A DNA stretch of 23,730 bases from Patescibacteria group bacterium UBA6164 (GTDB lineage: Bacteria; Patescibacteriota; Gracilibacteria; BD1-5; UBA6164), in the NCBI GenBank assembly GCA_002422305.1, contig DIUG01000002.1, positions 1 to 23,730 on the forward strand. The letters run 5' to 3'. Under the pieces are notes generated by a model that saw nothing but the letters and a program-made list of their open reading frames with translations, ran no database searches and was not told the origin of the DNA. Of this stretch, positions 17,392-23,730 are shown piece after piece. Position numbers and translations under genes: made by a program. Position 1 is the first letter of the stretch; every line of letters begins with the position of its first letter.

Positions 17392-17577
17392 TTAAAAATA
17401 TTGTAAATTAGAAGTATTAAAAATAGAATTATTATCTTCTAAAAATAATTCGCTCGCTTCTTTTATATTTTCTAAGGCTTCATTTAGAGTTTCTCATTGA
17501 GATACAACTCATAAATCAATATTTTTTGCCACAAAATATTTTCACTCTTGTAAAATTACAATATTATAATTTTTCAT
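17392..17577 (-). CDS. HicB-like small protein, orphan antitoxin-type, 61 aa
   Basis: MKNYNIVILQEGKYFVAKNIDLGVVSQGETLNEALENIKEA follows the HicB pattern (cited in parts): a first strand ending in an EG-type turn, F/Y-V-A, a central-strand 'V-x-S-Q-G-E-T-x-x-E-A' block, and then a helix with EA-x-E. In full HicB antitoxins this RNase H-like fold is followed by a DNA-binding domain; here only the short fold is present. No hicA-like double-stranded-RNA-binding toxin gene (about 60-80 codons with GS-H-x-x-x) is adjacent. Its promoter block is a copy of the one in front of the nearby toxin-antitoxin pair. The family match is by eye. Confidence 0.7.
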
Positions 17578-17609
17578 ATTTTCAAAAATTAAAAACTAAA
17601 TTCACACTT

Positions 17610-17677
17610 ATTATACAAAATTTTAAAATTTGCAAACACAAAAAAGCCTGGAACTTTTCAGTACGGACTTAAAACTC
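17610..17677 (-). promoter_or_regulatory. Promoter/operator block of the HicB-like gene
   Basis: On the minus strand a TTGCAA (17630-17635) and a TATAAT (17610-17615) flank the palindrome AAATTTTAAAATTT (17618-17631). Upstream is GGACTTAAAACTC (17665-17677, plus-strand reading). The same three parts, in the same order and nearly the same distance from the start codon, occur at 18290-18355. Confidence 0.55.
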
Positions 17678-17768
17678 GCATTTTGAAACTGGTTTATTAT
17701 TTGCATCTATCCATGCTATTTTCATCATAATCCATATGGATTGTTTTATCTCAAGAAATTATGAAATA

Positions 17769-18038
17769 TTATCAATACAACTCACTATGAGTTCAAATAT
17801 CTATAAAATCTACAAACTCATATTTATTTTCTCAGTATTCTCTAAAAACAACTCTATAATCTCAAGTAATATTTATACTTCTAAATCAATTATATTTTCA
17901 AGTTAAAGCATGATTATTTAAAATTTTATCAGTTGGAGAATTTTGAAAAAGTATAATTCTTTCATCAAATTTATTTTGTATTTTTTGATCTAATTTTTTA
18001 TATGATTTTAAAAAACTTTTTATATAATCTATATTCAT
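17769..18038 (-). CDS. RelE/ParE-superfamily toxin, 89 aa
   Basis: Probable type II toxin (ribosome-dependent mRNA interferase family). After an N-terminal helical part (YIKSFLKSYKKLDQKIQNKFDERI) come the family blocks NNHALTGKYNGFRSINITGDYRVVFRE and the C-terminal FVDFIDIGTHSELYG. These match RelE/StbE/YafQ-type toxins, with basic and aromatic residues and the 'GTHSxLY' ending. Glycines of TGKYNG and TGDYR are TGA. It starts 2 bases after the stop of the antitoxin gene. RelE and ParE subtypes cannot be separated by eye, so mRNA cleavage is inferred. Confidence 0.85.
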
Positions 18039-18040
18039 AA

Positions 18041-18259
18041 TTAATCTCTATTAGAATGTAAATGTTTTAAAAAATCCTCTGCATTATCAAAAGGTCAATA
18101 ACTAGTATTATCCGGATCTTCAACAAGTTTTTGTAATCTAATAGTTGGATCTTTTTGTATTTTTTTAGGCTGAAATTTTACTTCATCATAAGAAAAAGTA
18201 GTTCTAAAATGTTTTTTTATAAATGTTTCAGGAACATTTTCAATAGTTATAGTTGCCAT
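18041..18259 (-). CDS. Antitoxin partner of the RelE-type toxin, 72 aa
   Basis: Starts MATITIENVPETFIKKHF, the beta-strand and helix opening seen in ribbon-helix-helix antitoxins. The acidic, proline-containing C-terminal half (about residues 35-72, with one TGA glycine in SYGPFDN) would be the toxin-wrapping part. The start ATG 18259 is chosen over the in-frame ATG at 18298, which would lie inside the promoter. It sits directly upstream of the toxin, which is the usual antitoxin-first order, and probably represses its own promoter. Confidence 0.75.
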
Positions 18260-18289
18260 AATATTATATTTAAAAACTAAATTTATTTT

Positions 18290-18355
18290 ATAATACAAAA
18301 ATTTTCAAAATTTGCAAAAAATAATCCTTACATAAAAAGTCAGGACTTAAAACTC
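18290..18355 (-). promoter_or_regulatory. Promoter/operator block of the toxin-antitoxin operon
   Basis: Minus strand: TTGCAA (18312-18317), 16-base spacer, TATTAT (18290-18295). The palindrome AAATTTTCAAAATTT (18299-18313) fills the spacer and is a natural operator. GGACTTAAAACTC (18343-18355) lies upstream. This block is the twin of the one at 17610-17677. Confidence 0.55.
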
Positions 18356-18454
18356 ACACTTACTTCATAATTTGCCACTCAATATGTTATAAAGTTCAAT
18401 TTCTTTGACTTACAAGTATATATACATAATATGTTTTCATTTTTTATATTTTTT

Positions 18455-19426
18455 CTATTCTTTATAAAAAATACTACTTACATATAAATAACCTCATATA
18501 AAATAAAGAAAAATAATAATTGTAAAACCTAAAGTTAAAGCTAAATTAAAAACTAAATGCAATAATATACTCAAAAATAATCAATAAAAAAATATTTTTA
18601 AATATGGTAAACTTAAATCTTTTTCTCTATACATAAGTAAAGCACGGGAAAAATAATAAGCTAAAACACTACTAGAAAGTATATGAACTATTACAGAAAA
18701 AATTGATCTTGAAAAATAAATCTTAACTAATTCATTATTTAGTCAATACACTACATAATAATTATATAAATATAATATATTTTCTATAAGACTAAATCAA
18801 AGAGCAACAAATATAGCATACATTACTCACTGTTTTATGGAATGTATATATAATACACTTGATTGTAAAAAATTAAAATACTTACTAGTTTCTTCTATAA
18901 AAGCTACTAGTAAATAATAAAAAAATATTAATTTGAACGAATTAAAAACTATATCTCAAAAATATTTAGGATCTGAAACTGGAATATTTATATTTGAAAA
19001 TAGTAAATTAAAAACATATACTAATATTGATAAAAATCATATAAAAAATAAAAAAACAAATATATTTTTGATATAGATTTTTATAATTTTTTTGAATTTA
19101 TGAAAAAAACCTCAAAATAAAAATGAAAATAATGATATGAAAAATAAAAATAAACTTAAAGATATTAAAAATTCAAAACTAGTAAAAATTCATTTTATTT
19201 CTGAAATATAATAAAAAACATTTAAATATTTAAAATCTAATACATATAAAAATTTGTCTAAATACAAAATAGGTACTACTGATAAAATTCATCACAATAT
19301 TCAAACAAAAAATCTTTTTTTATTTATTGGATTATCATCTATGTATGAAAAAATATATGCCCAAATAACTATTGGAAAAAAAGATATCAAGAATAATATT
19401 ATATAGATAACTATATTTAAAAACAT
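18455..19426 (-). CDS. PrsW-like intramembrane protease family protein, 323 aa
   Basis: About eight hydrophobic segments. The order of motifs fits PrsW/CPBP-related glutamic proteases: EETSK at 178-182 (EExxK), FSLIEN at 211-216 (FxxxEN), Arg240 with His248 in RSIFSVIVHILSS, and HLVFN at 290-294 (HxxxN). PrsW cuts anti-sigma factors in Bacillus; the substrate here is unknown. It follows the pseudouridine synthase by 30 bases on the same strand. It ends in TAG. The 195-base spacer to the antitoxin gene holds only the operator block described separately. Confidence 0.75.
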
Positions 19427-19456
19427 ATAAATAAAATAAATGACTAAAAACTATTA

Positions 19457-20464
19457 TTATTTTAATTTATTTATAAAATCTACTAAATCTGATTTTATAT
19501 TAGCAATTAATTCAATATTTTTTTCTCTTCAATAATGAAAAAAATTAATTTTCCACGAATGTAATGCTTGTCTTGTAAGTCAATAATTATTAGCAAAATA
19601 AGAATTCAATTTTTTATCTCAATAAACTTTATCTCCTAAAATAGAATTTCATAAATTTGCAAGATGTATTCTAATTTGATGCATTCTTCAAGTATCAATT
19701 CTTACTTCTAATTCAGTTAAAATTAGTACTCATTGTTCAGTTTGAATTATGTGTTCTTTTAGACTTTTATAATGTGTAATTGCTTTTTTTCAATCTTCTG
19801 ATATTTGAACTTTATTTTCATTTTTAGCATCCTCTATTCTTAAAATATTTTCCTTTATAGTACCTTTTTTCTTAGGAAGTTTTCATAAAACTATTGCATA
19901 ATAAGTTTTTTTTACTTTTTCATGTGTTTTAAAATCAGCAGATATTTTAGTCAAAATATCCTTTTTTTTAGCAATCATTAATATTCAAGAAGTATCTCTA
20001 TCTATCCTATGAATTAAACTAGGCTTAAAAGTTAAACTATTAAGTTTATCTCAAAGATAATCTTGTACTTGACATATCAAATTTGATTCTTTAGTTTTAT
20101 GATCTCAAGAATGAACATTTATTCATGAATTTTTATTTACTACTAATAAATCTCAATCTTCATAAACAATATCATTTTTATAAAATTTTTCTTCATTATT
20201 ATTTATAATCATATTTTCTTTTTTTTCACTTAATAAATTAAATTCTTTATCATCTAAAAAAATTTTTATCTCGTCTCATTCTTGCAATCTATATTCATTA
20301 TCCATTTTTTTAAACTTTCATTCACTTAAATTATGTTTTATTTTTATTTTATCTTTTCTATTAAATTTATATATCAAACTCCTTGTTGCAACTGGAAATA
20401 TTTTTTTTAAAAATTTATCTAATCTTTGATCTGAATCATTTTTCTCTATTCTAAATAATTTCAT
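19457..20464 (-). CDS. RluC/RluD-family 23S rRNA pseudouridine synthase, 335 aa
   Basis: An N-terminal S4-like RNA-binding part (QRLDKFLKKIFP at 13-24 through LQEGDEIKIF) precedes the catalytic domain. VVNKNSGINVHSG and the active-site loop IHRIDRDTSG (catalytic Asp155, last Gly TGA) identify the RluA superfamily. ALVRIDTGRMHQIRIHLA-type sequence (here LEVRIDTGRMHQIRIHLANLG), GDKVYG and RQALHSW are the other conserved parts. Which uridine it modifies cannot be told. It is first of a two-gene unit with the PrsW-like gene. Confidence 0.95.
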
Positions 20465-20472
20465 TTTTTAAT

Positions 20473-20615
20473 GGTTAATTTTTATTAACCCTATCCTGTC
20501 CACAGGATGACCTAAAGGCCTAATCCTTTCCTTTAGATAAGGGTAAGTGGCTACAAATGTACTAATGTAGCCTCTTTCCCCTGCTAAGAGGAGATAATTC
20601 AAGAGAGAGGTTATT
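20473..20615. repeat. Hairpin repeat, copy C, with adjoining small hairpin
   Basis: GGTTAAT and ATTAACC (20473-20490) form a perfect 7-bp hairpin with a T loop. The following element runs from ATTAACC (20484) to GGTTATT (20609-20615), with internal CCTGT/ACAGG, AGGCCT and CTCTTTCCCCTGCTAAGAGGAGA hairpins. Its right part, GATAATTCAAGAGAGAGGTTATT, aligns with copy A's GGAATTCAAGGGTGAGTTATT, and CTAATCCTTTC with GAATCCTTTC. It lies between rluD and the pseudopilin gene. Confidence 0.6.
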
Positions 20616-20632
20616 CTTATGTCGTAAGTATT

Positions 20633-21514
20633 TTATTGAAACACTGTAAAATCAAAAATTTCATTGACTGTTTCTGACGGTACTTTTATATTTATATCTT
20701 TCTTAAATCAATAAGATTTTCATGAAGATTCTAACTTAGTATAATTAAGTGGTATATTATTTCAATCGGTATCTAATTTCCACTCTAAATATGGTAATAT
20801 TTTTCAATCCTCAGATTCTATTTTATTTACTACAAAGAAATTTAATTTACAAGGATTATTTATACTACAATTACTAGTATAAAAATTTTCTATAGTTACA
20901 TCATTTCAATCTAAACTTCTTCATAACAAATATATTAAACTATTTACATTATCTGTTGAATTTATTTTATCAGCAGTAATATGAGAACCTGTAGAATTAA
21001 GAGTATTTCCAATTGAAGATAATTGCCAACTAATTATTGGTAAAGTATTTCAACTAAGAGTGGGAGTTGAATTTTCAATATCTGGTACTCTAAAAGTAAT
21101 AAAAACATTATTAGTCCAACTTGTAATATATCATTCTCAAATAAGTAATTGTAAAGGATTTCATGATGAAATAGTACCCCAATCATTATCATACTCACTA
21201 TTTCATTCTCAGACTGGAGGCAAAATACTTCATGATGAGTATGTATTATATTTATTAGATATAGTTCAAGTAAAATCTTTTGAATATTCATTTCTATTAT
21301 CTAACACTCAAGATCAATTTCTTTCATATATTTTATAAAGTCATTCTTCTATTCAAGTATTTGCTTGATAATAAGCTTTTGAGCTATTCTCTACTCACTT
21401 AATATCTCTAGAAAATGGTATAATATATTCTAAAACTGTTAAAGCTAAAATTGTTATAACTAATGTTAATCCCATAGCTATAACCAAACTAAATCATTTA
21501 TTATTATTTTTCAT
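20633..21514 (-). CDS. PilX/GspK-like minor pseudopilin, 293 aa
   Basis: Starts MKNNKGFSLVIAMGLTLVITILALTVLEY: a short leader, Gly6-Phe7 prepilin-peptidase site, then a 20-residue hydrophobic helix. The residue at mature position 5 is Ile instead of Glu, as in GspK-type pseudopilins that sit at the fibre tip. AYYQANTGIEEGLY fits the 'A-x-Y-x-A-x-x-G-x-E' pattern of PilX/GspK helices. The rest is a Ser/Asn/Gly-rich beta region with one Cys pair (SNCSINNPCKLN). It is last in a three-gene operon and starts 20 bases after the previous gene. The function is inferred from the N-terminus only. Confidence 0.8.
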
Positions 21515-21534
21515 TTTTTTGTAATTATAAAATT

Positions 21535-22704
21535 TTATTGACTATAAATATCTGATAAATTAATTGTTATAGAATAGTTTAATTCTTGTCATTCTGATTT
21601 TAATTTTTTTCTCGTTAACCAACTAGGTTTTAATTGTATTTTTAAAATTGTATATGGTGAAATATTAACTGATTTATCATTGTTTTTCCAAGCATATTTT
21701 AACTCTTTATTTGGAAAACTAGTTAAGCTAAATTCTGAAACATTTATTGAATCTGAAAAAAGTTTTACCCAATAATTATCATTATTCGATCAAGCTATTA
21801 CATCAACAACTCATCAAGTAAATTGAGGATCTATTATCCAAGTATCTATTACTCAATCTAAATATTTATCATCTGAAGGATCTTTACCATGATTCATTCA
21901 CCAATCCTTTCATATCAATTTTAAATATTCTACTGTTCATATACATCAACTTCAAGTTGCATTAATAACATCACAAGTAGATCATATAGGTGCATTTTCA
22001 TCTAATCTAACAGTCCATCTAAAATAAGTTCTTTCTTTTTTATTTCCACTTATTAAATAAAGCTCTGGCATAAAAGATCCCGACTGAAAAACTTCTGGTC
22101 AATCTCAAATAAATTCATCATCATCATCTCCTATAATACTTCAATCACCATTTTCATCTCAAAGATCATCATCATGATTTGAATTATAATCAATAAACTG
22201 AAAACTATATTGTCAATATCTTTGATTTTTCCATTCATAACTACCTCCTCAATCATTATTATCTGTTACACATCAAGTTCAAGACATTTTTACCAAACCA
22301 TTATTACTTCTACAATAATAAAATCATTCTCAATAATAATTAGTTCAAACAACTCAACCACTTCAAAAATTACCAAATCATGAATTTATAGCAAAATGTC
22401 ATGATGAATAAGTTGTATTTCATATAATTTTTCTATTAAAATATTCTTCATAATCAAGTGTTCATCACTGTTTTATCATTTCAAAAAGTTTTTCTGTAAA
22501 ATAAAAACTTTCTTTTTGAATATTTACTTGTTCTATAAGTTTAGCTTTTCATATAGTAACTGCAGTTAAAGCCTGAAATCATCAAATAATTACAGTTACA
22601 ACTATTAGTATTCAAACCATTATTTCTATTAATGTAAAAGCTAAAATATTTTTATTAGCTTTCAATTTATTTTTATTATTTGTAATTTTATTTAGCATTT
22701 TCAT
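21535..22704 (-). CDS. Type IV pilin-like (PilW/GspJ-type) protein with EF-hand-like loop, 389 aa
   Basis: The N-terminal signal has a basic leader of about 22 residues, then ILA/FTLIEIMVGILIVVTVII: cleavage after Ala22 would leave Phe1 and Glu5 (Glu27), the class III prepilin pattern. The mature domain is large. Residues 178-196 are very acidic, and D183-D194 (DENGDGSIIGDD) fits the 12-residue calcium loop D-x-N-x-D-G-x-I-x-x-x-D of EF-hand/dockerin type. A Cys pair (CDVINATGSGC) is also present. Glycine-rich and aromatic stretches use TGA heavily. The start at 22704 is chosen over ATG 22698 (MLNKI), which is equally possible. Confidence 0.83.
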
Positions 22705-22709
22705 AATTA

Positions 22710-22991
22710 TTAATTTTTATTTTTAAATAGTGAATTTAAAATATCTCAAAAAAATGAGCTAATCTTATATAAAGATGGTTTTTTCCAAAAATAATAACTC
22801 CATTTTCTAAAAATAAAATCTAGAAAATTAAAAAATTTATTATTATAATTTATATTTTTATTTTTTCAAAAAATAAAAGTATACATACTTCTAAAAAAAG
22901 AAAAAATAAAACTAATAACAAATGCAACAAAATCAAAAAAAGTATTTTCAATAATTATTTTTTTATTCATATTGTTATAATAATCTATCAT
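22710..22991 (-). CDS. Small hypothetical protein, 93 aa, first gene of the pseudopilin operon
   Basis: Begins MIDYYNNMNKKIIIEN and has one hydrophobic stretch at about residues 18-42 (FFDFVAFVISFIFSFFRSMY), followed by a basic, aromatic tail (RKWSYYFWKKPSLYK). It ends 5 bases before the pilin-like gene, so it is translationally close to it and may be an assembly or membrane partner. No family is recognised. It has two TGA codons and no start alternative better than ATG 22991 (ATG 22970 is in frame). Confidence 0.6.
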
Positions 22992-23013
22992 TTTTAAAAT
23001 TTATACATAAAAT

Positions 23014-23040
23014 ATTATAAAGTATTTGCAAAAATATCAA
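23014..23040 (-). promoter_or_regulatory. Candidate promoter of the pseudopilin operon
   Basis: Minus strand: TTGATA (23035-23040), 15-base spacer, TATAAT (23014-23019), 22 bases before the ATG at 22991. The spacing is short. It lies in the 91-base divergent gap. Confidence 0.35.
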
Positions 23041-23082
23041 AATTTATTAATGTTTTTAAAATAATTTTTAAAAAATAAACAA

Positions 23083-23667
23083 ATGATAACAAGAAATAGA
23101 AATACACAAAATAAAATTTTAAATAAAATAAAGTCTTTTATAAATAATTTTAACTTCAAAAGTTTAAATCTTACTTTTGCCAAACAAATAACTATTTTAT
23201 GATGCTTTATTTGATATGTAAGTTTATTTATACCATGGATAATAGATACTAGTACTTCAAAACAATGGAATTCTTTTAATTCTCTTAGCTGAAATATTTG
23301 ATATTTATTATTAATAATTTTGATTTTACCCATATTTTTCATTTTTTCAACAAATTATAAAGAAAAAATAAAATTATATTCAGATTTATCATTAAAAAAT
23401 CATTTTATAATAATTACATCTTGATTTTTTATTATAAGTTTTAGTATTATAACTCTTAGTTTTGTAAATTGATTACAAACATTTTTTGAAAGTACTACAA
23501 ATTGAAAATGAGTTATATTATGTATGACTTCTTGATTTATAATATTAATATGATGATTTTTAATGAGAAAAGATTATTATAATAATAGTTCTGAAATTAT
23601 TTTAGATAAATTAAACCAAAATAGAGAAGAGGCAAAAGAAAAGGATAATATGAAATTACCATTCTAA
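23083..23667 (+). CDS. Hypothetical membrane protein with four hydrophobic segments, 194 aa
   Basis: Open frame of 194 codons with many TGA glycines. After a basic N-terminus (about 30 residues, Lys/Asn-rich) there are four hydrophobic segments, at about residues 35-53, 70-90, 108-128 and 143-160. The tail is charged (EIILDKLNQNREEAKEKDN). SGNIGYLLLIIL and TSGFFIISF have the look of glycine-packed membrane helices. No family is recognised. It is divergent from the pseudopilin operon, with start ATG 23083 and TAA stop. Confidence 0.7.
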
Positions 23668-23716
23668 AATACTAATTAATCTAAATTAAAAAATAGTATC
23701 AAATAAAAAAGGTAGT

Positions 23717-23730
23717 ATGTCAAAACATTT
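23717..23730 (+). CDS. Possible start of a gene cut by the window end
   Basis: ATG TCA AAA CAT follows AAAAAGGTAGT, with a GG-type ribosome site close by. Only four codons are visible, so nothing can be said about the product. Confidence 0.3.

Noticed and set aside
21060..21338. Plus-strand open frame of 92 codons.
   Set aside because: It is the shadow of the PilX-like gene on the other strand, with no family resemblance or ribosome site.
23037..23342. Minus-strand open frame of 101 codons.
   Set aside because: Antisense to the four-segment membrane protein, lysine/leucine-rich shadow that runs into the divergent promoter region.
1..23730. tRNA genes, in particular a tRNA-Gly with UCA anticodon.
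   Set aside because: No T-arm GGTTCGA-type motif with matching acceptor stem was found by eye; it must be elsewhere in the genome.

Overview
The window reads as an AT-rich chromosome segment from a candidate-phyla-radiation bacterium of the Gracilibacteria/Absconditabacteria (BD1-5/SR1) type. The main evidence is the genetic code. Read with the standard code, almost every gene is broken by TGA. Read with TGA as glycine (translation table 25), long intact proteins appear, and TGA falls where the family needs glycine: the Walker A loop of an ABC ATPase, the GDS motif of an SGNH hydrolase, the CPF-x-G-H region of DnaG, the catalytic HRIDRDTSG loop of a pseudouridine synthase, and conserved glycines in S9 and S12. 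Only TAA and TAG end genes here. All coordinates below use TGA = Gly.

Left part (1-4800): an unknown minus-strand protein, then plus-strand DNA primase (dnaG) and an unknown membrane-anchored protein. Next comes an irregular stretch with small ORF remnants and a nested palindrome. It is followed by a 265-residue secreted protein with its own promoter, Shine-Dalgarno site and terminator. That gene has no TGA codon and unusual codon use, so it looks recently acquired from a standard-code organism.

Middle (4800-11370): a minus-strand operon encodes a TesA-like SGNH lipoprotein, an ABC ATPase and a large FtsX-type permease, the same trio as E. coli tesA/ybbA/ybbP. Divergent from it are a PiT phosphate permease and a VTC-domain protein, a likely phosphate uptake and polyphosphate pair. 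Two hairpin terminators separate this pair from the convergent ribosomal cluster.

Ribosomal cluster (11376-17289, minus strand): one promoter precedes infA-rpmJ-rpsM-rpsK-rpsD-rpoA-rplQ-rplM-rpsI-rpsL-rpsG-rpmA. This joins the alpha, L13/S9 and str-type blocks and adds L27. Its spacers hold AATTAAT repeats and two copies of a hairpin repeat family.

Right part (17392-23730): an orphan HicB-like gene and a RelE-type toxin-antitoxin pair share a copied promoter/operator block. Then come a PrsW-like intramembrane protease, an RluD-family pseudouridine synthase, a third hairpin repeat, two type IV pilin-like minor pseudopilins with a small membrane protein, and a divergent four-helix membrane protein. 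I saw no tRNA, rRNA, CRISPR array or transposase.
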